Source: Dinoroseobacter sp013215265
GTDB lineage: Bacteria; Pseudomonadota; Alphaproteobacteria; Rhodobacterales; Rhodobacteraceae
Direction of reading: 5' to 3'
Length of the DNA: 64,000 bases
Assembly (NCBI GenBank): GCA_963691755.1
Contig: OY829366.1
Span: 1,488,001-1,552,000, forward strand
Shown here: one piece after another, positions 50,492 to 58,548 of the stretch
Layout of the letters: each line of letters opens with the position of its first letter
How positions within the stretch are numbered: the stretch's first letter is position 1
Notes under the pieces: generated by a model
The model's database searches: none
What the model was told of the DNA's origin: nothing
The model's input: the letters and a program-made list of their open reading frames with translations, nothing else
Position numbers and translations under genes: made by a program

Positions 50492-51838
50492 ATGGAGAGA
50501 GATATGACCAAACGCATCGCCGTCCTCGGTGCGGGCCCTTCTGGCCTAGCCCAACTGCGCGCATTCCAATCCGCAAAAGAGAATGGTGAGGAGATCCCCG
50601 AGATTGTTTGCTACGAAAAGCAATCTGATTGGGGTGGGCTCTGGAATTATACCTGGCGCACCGGGCTCGATCAGTATGGCGAGCCGGTCCATGGATCCAT
50701 GTATCGCTATCTTTGGTCAAATGGTCCGAAAGAGGGCCTGGAGTTCGCTGACTATTCCTTTGAGGAACATTTCGGCAAACAGATCGCCAGCTACCCTCCG
50801 CGTGCGGTGCTTTTCGACTATATCGAAGGACGTGTTAAGAAAGCTGGGGTCCGTGACTGGATTAAGTTTGAGACGGCCGTGAAACATGTCGACTGGGATG
50901 GCAGCAAGTTCCAAGTAACCGTAAGGGATTTGCCGTCCGATACGCTTTCGACTGAGGCCTTTGATCATGTGATCTGCTGCACCGGCCACTTCTCTACTCC
51001 GAATGTCCCACAATTTGAGGGCTTTGATAAATTCCCCGGCCGTGTGCTTCATGCCCATGATTTCCGCGATGCGGTTGAGTTCAAGGACATGGATATCTTG
51101 ATCATTGGCACCAGTTAATCTGCTGAAGATATTGGTTCGCAGTGTTGGAAGTATGGGGCCAAATCGATCACCGTCAGTCACCGGACTGCCGCCATGGGCT
51201 ACGACTGGCCCGACAATTGGGCTGAAGTCCCTTTGTTGACGCGGATGGACGGCAAAACCGCCTATTTCAAGGATGGTTCCGGCCGCGAGGTTGATGCCGT
51301 GATCCTCTGCACAGGCTACCTGCACCATTTCCCCTTCATGTCCGATGACCTGAAATTGCGGACGGCCAACCGACTTGCGACCGCGGACCTTTACAAGGGT
51401 GTTGCCTATGCTCCGAACCCTGCGCTCTTCTACATCGGGATGCAGGATCAGTGGTTCACGTTCAATATGTTTGATGCGCAAGCCTGGTGGGCGCGCGACG
51501 TCATCATGGGCAAAATTGCCTTGCCTGACAGTGCGGCAATGGATGCGGATATTGCAGACCGCGAAGCGCGCGAGGATGCGGGCGAGACGGACTATGATGC
51601 GATCTGGTATCAGGGCGATTACGTGAAAGAGCTAATCGCAGAAACGGACTACCCGAGCTTTGACCTCGAAGGGGCCTGCATGGCCTTCAAGGAATGGAAA
51701 GGTCATAAAAAGCAAGGGATCATGACGTTCCGTGACAACGGCTACAAGTCGGTGATCACGGGTACGATGGCCCCCAAGCATCATACGCCGTGGAAAGACG
51801 CGCTTGATGACAGCCTGGAGGTTTATTTGCAGAACTAA
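50492..51838 (+). pseudogene. tmm: trimethylamine monooxygenase with an internal nonsense codon
   Basis: A flavin-containing monooxygenase that would oxidise trimethylamine to TMAO. The FAD motif VLGAGPSGLAQLRAF is at residues 7-21, and the family stretch WGGLWNYTWRTGLDQYGEPV (about 50) is typical of Tmm. A TAA at 51116-51118 (codon 209) interrupts the NADPH-binding motif GTS-stop-SAED, where Tmm proteins have Tyr (GTSYSAED). The same frame then continues uninterrupted for another 239 codons to the natural end (DALDDSLEVYLQN). One base change from TAC or TAT explains it. As written, only a 208-residue fragment lacking the NADPH site would be made. A sequencing error, readthrough or genuine loss of TMA oxidation are the options. 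Confidence 0.9.
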
Positions 51839-52537
51839 ATGCGGCTTCTGGTTTTTCAGCATACACCCAGTGAAACCCCTGGCGCTTTTGGGCGATATGC
51901 CGAAAAGGCCGGGGATACGTTGGAAATTGTACATCTATATCGCGGCATGGCGATCCCGGATCTGACGGATTTTACTCACCTGCTGGTTATGGGTGGGCCG
52001 ATGGACGTTTGGGAAGTTTCCGAGAACCCATGGCTGACGCCTGAGATTGAAGCGATCGGGAAATGGGTTGGGTCCGGGCGTCCATACCTAGGGGTCTGCC
52101 TTGGACACCAACTGTTGGCAGAAGCCACGGGTGGGCGCTGTGCAAAGATGGCGGTGCCTGAAATCGCGGTCACAGAGGTAATGCGCTATGGTGATGATCC
52201 ATTACTCGACGTACTCCCGGCGACCTTTCCCGCGCTCCACTGGCACGGGGTGGAGGTCGCAGATTTACCCGAGGGCGCGCAGCCATTGGGGCTTTCGGCA
52301 GGATGTGGCATTCAAGCCATGCGCGTCGGGTCTCATGCTTGGGGCATGCAGTTCCACCCTGAGCTTGAACCCGGTACAGTTACTGGCTGGATGAACGACC
52401 CGGAAAACCTTGAATGCGCGCGCGATTGGCTTGGATCGGCGGAGGCGGCATGGGCGTTCGTGAAAGAGGCTGAGACACAGGTTGAAGGCATGATGGAGCG
52501 TTCGGCATCTCTCTATCGTGCATTTCGAAGCTTATGA
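51839..52537 (+). CDS. class I glutamine amidotransferase-like protein
   Basis: A 232-residue protein with the class I amidotransferase triad: nucleophile Cys in LGVCLGHQLLAEATGG (about residue 87), His and Glu in MQFHPELEPGT (about 170). GMP synthase/GuaA-like proteins of this kind hydrolyse gamma-glutamyl amides. The ATG directly abuts the tmm stop (0 bases), so it is cotranscribed with tmm. A polar effect from the tmm nonsense codon is possible. A role in hydrolysing gamma-glutamylmethylamide-like compounds is attractive but only inferred. Confidence 0.88.
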   Translation: MRLLVFQHTPSETPGAFGRYAEKAGDTLEIVHLYRGMAIPDLTDFTHLLVMGGPMDVWEVSENPWLTPEIEAIGKWVGSGRPYLGVCLGHQLLAEATGGRCAKMAVPEIAVTEVMRYGDDPLLDVLPATFPALHWHGVEVADLPEGAQPLGLSAGCGIQAMRVGSHAWGMQFHPELEPGTVTGWMNDPENLECARDWLGSAEAAWAFVKEAETQVEGMMERSASLYRAFRSL

Positions 52538-52930
52538 TGCGGGCTGGCTCGCACGCAGAAATACCAAGCTCTGCCCTAGCGCGCCCTTGTCTTTCAGGGA
52601 CAGGCTGACGACGCTTTCGCCCAATCGGAATTGGCGCAGTTCATAGCTGTCCGGGTGGTTCACTCGTGCCCCATCCTCGACGATCTCTTCGTCGGTACAT
52701 TGCATAACCATCGCAAGCAGATCCTCGAACGCGTGTCGTGCCAGGATGTCGCGGTAGGGGTAGCTCCAGCGGCAATCAACCGAATGAGCGCCTTCTAAGA
52801 TGCGGGATGTGGTGCAAATAGCGCCTTCAGGCATCTCCGCACCGGTCGAAAATCGTATCAAGTCTGTGCACGATGAGGCCTGCGCCATAGGGGCAGCCAA
52901 GACCAGTGACAGAAGGCTACTCCGCCACAA
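52532..52930 (-). CDS. hypothetical secreted protein
   Basis: A protein of about 132 residues with an N-terminal signal peptide (WRSSLLSLVLAAPMAQA-SS) and two Cys pairs (SSCTDLIRF, ICTTSRIL, VDCRWSY, MQCTDEE). No family is recognised. The start is uncertain: TTG at 52930 after GAAGGTG, or GTG at 52939; the longest frame (to 53002) lacks a sensible signal start. It overlaps the previous secreted-protein gene by 14 bases and converges on the amidotransferase gene with a 6-base overlap. Confidence 0.65.
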   Translation of the reverse strand: MWRSSLLSLVLAAPMAQASSCTDLIRFSTGAEMPEGAICTTSRILEGAHSVDCRWSYPYRDILARHAFEDLLAMVMQCTDEEIVEDGARVNHPDSYELRQFRLGESVVSLSLKDKGALGQSLVFLRASQPAS

Positions 52931-53300
52931 GCTGATCACCTTCAAGGACTTGAAACGGGGTCGGCGGAGTTGCTCTGGAAACCCAGTAATAGGTGTCGCC
53001 AAATTCCATCACAAACCAGCCTTCCCACTCAGCTTCACCTGATCCGAGGCTCTGGTATTCTTGCAGTTCGTCGTCGACGCGCCATTCGCTTTGGGTCGTT
53101 TGCGCATCATCTGCTTCAGAGATCGTCACGCCGTCCGATCCGAAATAGCGTCGATAGCTTGCCCCCTCCCAACGCCCCACGGCCGTGTTCCCGGTGAGAA
53201 GTGCACGTATCTCTTCACCCGTCAGCTTTACAGCCTGCGCCGAGGCTGGAAATGCGATTAAGAGTGCGAACAGGCCCAGGAATAAACGTCGGAGGATCAT
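52917..53300 (-). CDS. hypothetical secreted protein
   Basis: A protein of 127 residues from the ATG at 53300, with a clear signal peptide (MILRRLFLGLFALLIAFPASAQA). The mature part is rich in aromatic and acidic residues (VGRWEGASYRRYFGSDGV, EWEGWFVMEFGDTYYWV), suggesting a small beta-barrel, but no family is assigned. The long upstream frame is a shadow over tdm. It starts 58 bases after the tdm stop on the same strand and may be cotranscribed with it. Confidence 0.72.
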   Translation of the reverse strand: MILRRLFLGLFALLIAFPASAQAVKLTGEEIRALLTGNTAVGRWEGASYRRYFGSDGVTISEADDAQTTQSEWRVDDELQEYQSLGSGEAEWEGWFVMEFGDTYYWVSRATPPTPFQVLEGDQLVAE

Positions 53301-53358
53301 TGTTTCGACCTTTGGAAGGCGCGGGCCGGGCGAGCCGACCTGCGCGTTGTTCAGTTTG

Positions 53359-55743
53359 CTAGGACCGCGGCTTGGTCTTGCCCGGGTCATAAGCTGCAAG
53401 GTCCTTGCGAACGGTCGCCGGAAGGCGCTTTTGGTGTCCATCAAGCTTGCCGACCTCGAGTTCCGTGCCTTCGGCTGCATGAGCCACATCCACCCGCGCC
53501 ATTGCGATATTCCTTCCAAGTAGCGGGGAGCGCATGGAAGAACAAATCTCGCCCACCTGCGCACGGCCGATATGCACGCAATCTCCATGGGCTACGTCGA
53601 CATTTGATCCAATGTCGAGGCCTACAAGTTTGCGCATTGGGTGTTCCTTGCGCCGGATGAGCGCATCGCGCCCGATAAAGTCATCTGTCTTTGACTTCAG
53701 AGGGCAGGTGAAGCCGATACCGGCTTCAAATGGATCTGTTTGGTCGCTGAAATCATAGCCTGCAAAGATCAGACCAGCCTCGATACGCACCATGTCGAGC
53801 GCTTCGAGACCCATCGGTGCCAGTCCATAGCCTTCGCCTGCTTCCCAAACCGCATCGAATACTTCTGTTGCATGTTTTGGATGGCAGAAGATTTCGTAAC
53901 CCAACTCGCCCGTATAGCCCGTCCGGCTGACTACAATTGGGATACCGTCATGATCGCCAATGCGAGCCGGTGTGAACCGGAACCACGCGAGATCATCGAA
54001 GTTTGGCTGATGTGGCGCTGTCCAGACAAACTTCCGGAGAATTTCGCGGCTTTCAGGGCCTTGTACGGCAATGTTGTGCTGCATATCCGTCGACGAGCGG
54101 ACCAGCACCTTCAGACCCAACTTGTCTGCCTGCTCGCGGATCCACTCGCCGCCGTAATCCGAGCCACCAATCCACCGGAAATTGTCCTTAGACAGCCGGA
54201 ATACTGTTCCGTCGTCGATCATGCCGCCATGTTCGTAGCACATTGCAGTGTAGACCACGCCACCCACTGGTAAGGTTTTCATGTTACGCGTGAAAATGTA
54301 CTGACAAAGCGCTTCGGCGTCTGGTCCGTTGATTTCAAATTTGCGCAGCGGCGAAAGGTCCAGAACCACGGCCTTTTGGCGGCATGCATGATATTCCTGA
54401 ATTGGGCCTTCAGTGGCCATGCAATTGGCGAGCCAGTAGCCATTATATTCGATGAAATTATCGGTGAACTTGTCGAAGCTCTCATGGAAACCGGTTTGCT
54501 TGGTCATCTTTGGCTCCGCGTCAGGGGTGGGTCGATAGGCGACTTGCCTTTGAAAGGTCTCTTTACCGGAATAGGTGCGCACGTGAATGTCGGTGGGATT
54601 CCACCCATTGGCAGGGCTGGTGTCATCCGGGCAGGCGGAAGACACACAAATCAAATCGGTCAAGGCACGCAGCAACACGTAGTCTCCGGGCCGCGACCAT
54701 GGCTCGTCTGAGTAAAGAACGCCATGTTCATCCACCCAGGTGTTGAAGAAGAAATTGATGGCCATCCAACCCGCGCGCGGTGTGACGCCATGACCTGCCA
54801 AAGCGCCGTTAAAGTTGGTCGAGCAATTGATGTGGCCGGGATAGCCAATGTCGTCATAGGTTTTGGCTGTACAAGCCAGCGCGAACGCATCATGACGCCC
54901 ACAGGTGTCCTGTATGACCTCCAGGAGCGGCACCATATCATGATCATAGTACTTCGCGTGCAAGCCAGGCATAGGGTAGGCATGTTCCATCAAGGAACGT
55001 GTGGTCGTAACATCAAGCGCGTGCTCGATCCCTTTATCCAGCTTACGCGCATCGAAGCATTGAAAATCGGTACATTGTCGGCCGTCGACGTCGATGACCT
55101 GAATATAGTCACCCGCTTTGACGAAATAGCTTTCTGCAGTCTGGGTATGGATGCGGATATCATCAACTGGATCAGCCAGTGGGTCGGGCAGTTCAAATTT
55201 CGTGACACGCTTGATTGTGGCCCGTTTCACCCAAAGCGTGAGCGGGGTTGCCGTGTCTTGTGCTTCGAAGTCCATCATACCAGACGGGTTTGACGGCGGG
55301 GCCGCCACGATAACAACCCCGTCGCGTGTCGCCGTGAAGCCGGCTTTGTCCTTGGCAGGGGTGGTGCTGTCAAAAAGGCGAACCGCCGAGCACTTTGCCA
55401 GATCGATGTTGCGCGCCTCTAGACCCATACGCAGCGCCCTGAGCGACTGGTCCTGACCTTGAAGCAAGGTCATCAGACCTGAAGGGGCACCATCGCCATT
55501 GGCCCCAATCAGTGCCGGATCGGCCTTCCCATCTGGTCCGGTCACGACGATTTCCGCTGGCTGACCACCTTCCGTGTTTTCAATCTCCAGATGATCGCCT
55601 TCTTCAACGCGAACGAGGATCGCGCCGCAGCCTACGACGACATATCGCTCGGTACCGGGTGGCATCGAGAAAACCTGAGGCTGAAATATTCCGCTTGGCT
55701 TAGGTGGGCCTGGGATCACTTGTGGGTATAGATCGTCGAGCAT
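53359..55743 (-). CDS. tdm: trimethylamine N-oxide demethylase (Tdm; TMAO aldolase)
   Basis: A 794-residue two-domain enzyme that splits TMAO into dimethylamine and formaldehyde and can pass the formaldehyde to THF. The N-terminal part (about 1-390) is a DUF1989-type metal domain (MVPLLEVIQDTCGRHDAF, GRQCTDFQCFDA, SACPDDTSPANGWNP, with Cys and His ligands). The C-terminal ~380 residues are a GcvT-like folate domain (VLDLSPLRKFEINGPDA, SRTGYTGELGYEIFC, ALDMVRIEAGLIF). The start was put at MLDDLYPQ (55743), which follows GGGAGG, rather than at an ATG 10 codons upstream. It supplies dimethylamine to the Dmm complex. Confidence 0.92.
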   Translation of the reverse strand: MLDDLYPQVIPGPPKPSGIFQPQVFSMPPGTERYVVVGCGAILVRVEEGDHLEIENTEGGQPAEIVVTGPDGKADPALIGANGDGAPSGLMTLLQGQDQSLRALRMGLEARNIDLAKCSAVRLFDSTTPAKDKAGFTATRDGVVIVAAPPSNPSGMMDFEAQDTATPLTLWVKRATIKRVTKFELPDPLADPVDDIRIHTQTAESYFVKAGDYIQVIDVDGRQCTDFQCFDARKLDKGIEHALDVTTTRSLMEHAYPMPGLHAKYYDHDMVPLLEVIQDTCGRHDAFALACTAKTYDDIGYPGHINCSTNFNGALAGHGVTPRAGWMAINFFFNTWVDEHGVLYSDEPWSRPGDYVLLRALTDLICVSSACPDDTSPANGWNPTDIHVRTYSGKETFQRQVAYRPTPDAEPKMTKQTGFHESFDKFTDNFIEYNGYWLANCMATEGPIQEYHACRQKAVVLDLSPLRKFEINGPDAEALCQYIFTRNMKTLPVGGVVYTAMCYEHGGMIDDGTVFRLSKDNFRWIGGSDYGGEWIREQADKLGLKVLVRSSTDMQHNIAVQGPESREILRKFVWTAPHQPNFDDLAWFRFTPARIGDHDGIPIVVSRTGYTGELGYEIFCHPKHATEVFDAVWEAGEGYGLAPMGLEALDMVRIEAGLIFAGYDFSDQTDPFEAGIGFTCPLKSKTDDFIGRDALIRRKEHPMRKLVGLDIGSNVDVAHGDCVHIGRAQVGEICSSMRSPLLGRNIAMARVDVAHAAEGTELEVGKLDGHQKRLPATVRKDLAAYDPGKTKPRS

Positions 55744-55862
55744 TGGACCTCCCAGCGCAGACTCAATTTGCATCTGTGGAATAAAAGTTTAATCTTGAGA
55801 ATAACTGAAATCCCAATTCATGCAAGGACACTGTCTTCTCTGATGCTTAAAGTTTGTCCTAC

Positions 55863-56708
55863 ATGAGTGCGCTTGCGCTTGGTTTGATCGCTGCACTTTG
55901 CTGGGGCATTCACGACATAACGATCCGTTATCTCAGTAGATCGGTGCCACTACTCGCAGCGCTATTGACGGTGCTTCTAGTCGGAGCTGTTTTTCAGCTT
56001 GGCGCAATTCTTATCCTTGGTGAAAGCATAAGGGTACCGATGCAGGCGCTATGGCTCGCCATTGGGGCAGGGATATCTTTTCTTGTTGCAAGCCTCGGGC
56101 TTTATTTTGCATTTGAACGCGGGCCCGTGCGCCTCGTCGCACCGTTGATCGCCAGTTATCCGATATTGTCCGTCAGTTTCGCAGTATTGCTTGGGGCACA
56201 GATCACTTTCGCTCAGATCGTTGCTGTTCTTGCGATTGTGGTCGGCGTTGGAATTGTTGCTGCGCTTTCGGACGGTTCAGACGACGATACCCCACCGATC
56301 TGGCCCACCATCGGTTTGTCCCTGATTGCTGCTGCGGGCTTTGCAAGTACCTTTAAACTGGGGCAACTCGCGGCCCTTGCGGGACCCGAGCTGCCAACCA
56401 CCATGGTGGCCCGCCTGACAGCACTTGTGCTGTTGATTATTGTTGTTTTGCTGCGTGGCGCGCGCTCGTGGCCGGGAAGACGCGCGCTTTTTCCGCTGTT
56501 TGTCATGGGCACGCTCGATGGCGTGGCACTGATGGCGGTTATTTCAGCTGCTCCGTTGCCAAACCCGGAATATGCAGCTGTCGCTTCGTCAACCTTTGGA
56601 CTGCTGACAATACTTTTGGCTTGGTTGTTCCTGCGTGAAAAAATGAGCTTATCACAATGGGGCGGCTGCATACTTGCGTTTTCGGGTATCGCCTATCTAG
56701 CGCTATAG
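55863..56708 (+). CDS. EamA/DMT superfamily permease
   Basis: A 281-residue membrane protein with ten predicted helices in two EamA repeats (ALCWGIHDITIRYLS in the first; SSTFGLLTILLAWLFLREK and QWGGCILAFSGIAYLAL at the end of the second). The ATG at 55863 is used; a TTG 3 codons upstream is possible, and no strong ribosome-binding site is seen for either. Divergent from tdm; its end overlaps the convergent folD2 stop by 6 bases. The substrate is unknown; amine or metabolite export is plausible from the location. Confidence 0.85.
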   Translation: MSALALGLIAALCWGIHDITIRYLSRSVPLLAALLTVLLVGAVFQLGAILILGESIRVPMQALWLAIGAGISFLVASLGLYFAFERGPVRLVAPLIASYPILSVSFAVLLGAQITFAQIVAVLAIVVGVGIVAALSDGSDDDTPPIWPTIGLSLIAAAGFASTFKLGQLAALAGPELPTTMVARLTALVLLIIVVLLRGARSWPGRRALFPLFVMGTLDGVALMAVISAAPLPNPEYAAVASSTFGLLTILLAWLFLREKMSLSQWGGCILAFSGIAYLAL

Positions 56709-57557
56709 CCAGCCTACCGCGCGTTGTCTGGCGTCCGCGGCACACGCGTTGCGCAACAAAATCGCGACGGTCACAGGGCCTACTCCCCCTGGCACCGGCG
56801 TAAGCCATCCGGCAACATCCAGAACCGCATCTGTATCTACGTCGCCCAGAAGCCCATCCGGGGTCTGATTGATGCCGATATCTATAACTGCCGCACCGGG
56901 TTTGATCATATCTGGTCCGATGAGGTGTGCCTTACCCACGGCAACCACGACAACATCTGCGCGACGTGAATGCATCGCGACAGAGCGCGTCATGTGATGA
57001 CATACCGTGACGGTTGCACCTTCTGCCATCAACATCATGGCAACGGGTTTTCCAACAATCTCGGAATGGCCGATCATGACGACCTCCAGTCCTTCCATTT
57101 TGAGACCGGTTTCGTGGATCAATTCAACGGCAGCCGCAGCAGTGCAGGGCGCCATTGCGACATCGTTATAAACGATGTTACCGATCGAGGCGGGGTTCAT
57201 CCCCTCTAGATCCTTCAATGGGTGCACCGCCGATTGCAGCGAGCGAACATTGATGTGATCGGGCACCGGGCGTTGCAGGATGACACCGAGCACCTCGGGA
57301 TCATTGTTCATCTGCTGAAGGCGTTGCTTGGCCTCGTCCTGAGACAAATCGCCGGGCCAAAACACCTGTTCAAAAGGTAAGCCCACTTTCTCGGCGGCGC
57401 TCGCCTGATTGCGAATGTAAACCGCGACTTCGGGCACATCTCCGATAGAGATAGATACGACGCGCCCTATGCCGGGACGTTTTTCAATGTAGGACTGCAC
57501 CTCGTTCAAGATCCGGGCACGCACAGGCGCCCCCTTTAGCAGTCGGTGGTCCGTCAA
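56703..57557 (-). CDS. folD: FolD paralogue with the catalytic lysine replaced by glutamine
   Basis: A 284-residue methylene-THF dehydrogenase/cyclohydrolase homologue. The NADP-binding region VVMIGHSEIVGKPVAMML and the C-terminal TPVPGGVGPVTVAILL are conserved. The catalytic YVRNK (Tyr50/Lys54 in the neighbouring FolD) is YIRNQ (Tyr47/Gln51), and KDVDGFH becomes KDLEGMN. In human and bacterial FolD this Lys is needed for cyclohydrolase activity, and its change to Gln leaves mainly the dehydrogenase, so this may be a one-function enzyme. The start is TTG at 57557, overlapping the folD1 stop as TTGA after AGAAGG. Long in-frame extension upstream is a shadow. Confidence 0.87.
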   Translation of the reverse strand: MTDHRLLKGAPVRARILNEVQSYIEKRPGIGRVVSISIGDVPEVAVYIRNQASAAEKVGLPFEQVFWPGDLSQDEAKQRLQQMNNDPEVLGVILQRPVPDHINVRSLQSAVHPLKDLEGMNPASIGNIVYNDVAMAPCTAAAAVELIHETGLKMEGLEVVMIGHSEIVGKPVAMMLMAEGATVTVCHHMTRSVAMHSRRADVVVVAVGKAHLIGPDMIKPGAAVIDIGINQTPDGLLGDVDTDAVLDVAGWLTPVPGGVGPVTVAILLRNACAADARQRAVGWL

Positions 57558-58453
57558 GCTGTTAGGCCTTCTGGTTCGTTGAGTTTGTTTGCTCTGCAGC
57601 ATGCGGTTACGGTGTTTGCGAGCAGGCAGGCGATTGTCATGGGCCCGACGCCGCCCGGGACGGGTGTGATGGCCCCGGCCACTTCGGCGCAGCTTGCATA
57701 ATCGCAATCCCCGACCAGCTTGGTTTTGCCTTCGATTTCGGGGTGTTGGATGCGGTTAATGCCCACATCGATGACCGTGGCACCGGGTTTGACCATATCC
57801 CCTGTGATCATTTCCGGACGCCCGACAGCTGCGACGAGGATGTCTGCGCCCTTGCAAACAGCCTGCAGATCCTTCGTGCGCGAATGCGCAATCGTCACGG
57901 TGCAGCTGTCCCCCAGCAGAAGCTGCGCCATGGGTTTGCCAACAATGTTGGAGCGCCCCACAACCACCGCGTTCAGACCCGAGAGCGCGCCGTGATGATC
58001 ACGCAGCATCATCAGGCAGCCCAAAGGCGTGCATGGCACCATGGATTTCTGACCCGTTCCCAAAAGTCCGACATTCGAGATATGAAAGCCGTCCACATCC
58101 TTGGCCGGGCTGATCGAGTTGATCACCAGATCGCTGTCGAGATGATCCGGCAGAGGCAGCTGCACGAGAATGCCATGCACGCTGTCATCTTCATTGAGCT
58201 GTTGCACAAGTGCGAGAAGGTCAGCTTCCGACGTGTCCGCCTCCAGTTTGTGCTCGATGGAGTTCATGCCCGCCTCAACGGTCTGCTTGCCCTTGTTGCG
58301 CACGTAGACCTGGCTTGCAGGGTCTTCACCGACCAGAACAACCGCAAGGCCCGGCGTGATGCCGTGCTCCGCCTTCAGGCGGCTGACATGTTCGGCGACT
58401 TTGGCCCGGACGGTGGCGGCGAAGGCTTTTCCGTCGATGATCGTTGCGGACAT
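57554..58453 (-). CDS. folD: bifunctional methylene-THF dehydrogenase/methenyl-THF cyclohydrolase FolD
   Basis: A 299-residue canonical FolD that oxidises methylene-THF to methenyl-THF with NADP and hydrolyses it to 10-formyl-THF. Catalytic Tyr50 and Lys54 are in QVYVRNKGK; HGILVQLPLPDH, KDVDGFHISN, VVGRSNIVGKPMAQLLL and TPVPGGVGPMTIACLL follow in order. The ATG at 58453 follows AAAGAGG; the upstream in-frame extension is rejected. It lies between fhs and folD2 on the same strand, forming the folate arm of the methylated-amine island. Confidence 0.93.
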   Translation of the reverse strand: MSATIIDGKAFAATVRAKVAEHVSRLKAEHGITPGLAVVLVGEDPASQVYVRNKGKQTVEAGMNSIEHKLEADTSEADLLALVQQLNEDDSVHGILVQLPLPDHLDSDLVINSISPAKDVDGFHISNVGLLGTGQKSMVPCTPLGCLMMLRDHHGALSGLNAVVVGRSNIVGKPMAQLLLGDSCTVTIAHSRTKDLQAVCKGADILVAAVGRPEMITGDMVKPGATVIDVGINRIQHPEIEGKTKLVGDCDYASCAEVAGAITPVPGGVGPMTIACLLANTVTACCRANKLNEPEGLTA

Positions 58454-58503
58454 GGGGACCTCTTTGAAGCAGGGCGCGTTGACGCGTATGGAACCGGTCG
58501 GGT

Positions 58504-58531
58504 GACCAGGGAGACAGTTGGCTCCCTGATC
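58504..58531 (-). other. hairpin in the fhs-folD1 gap
   Basis: GATCAGGGAG and CTCCCTGGTC (read leftward) pair over 10 positions with one G-T wobble and an 8-base loop. No T run follows. It lies in the 95-base gap, about 50 bases before the folD1 start, and may be an RNA-processing site or a regulatory leader. Confidence 0.45.
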
Positions 58532-58548
58532 GCCCACCTTTGAGTGGA

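Noticed and set aside
58504..58531. folate riboswitch before folD1
   Set aside because: Only a single stem was seen; the conserved loops of THF riboswitches were not found.
57743..58543. 266-codon open frame on the plus strand opposite folD1
   Set aside because: Antisense to a complete FolD; no ribosome-binding site or recognisable protein features.
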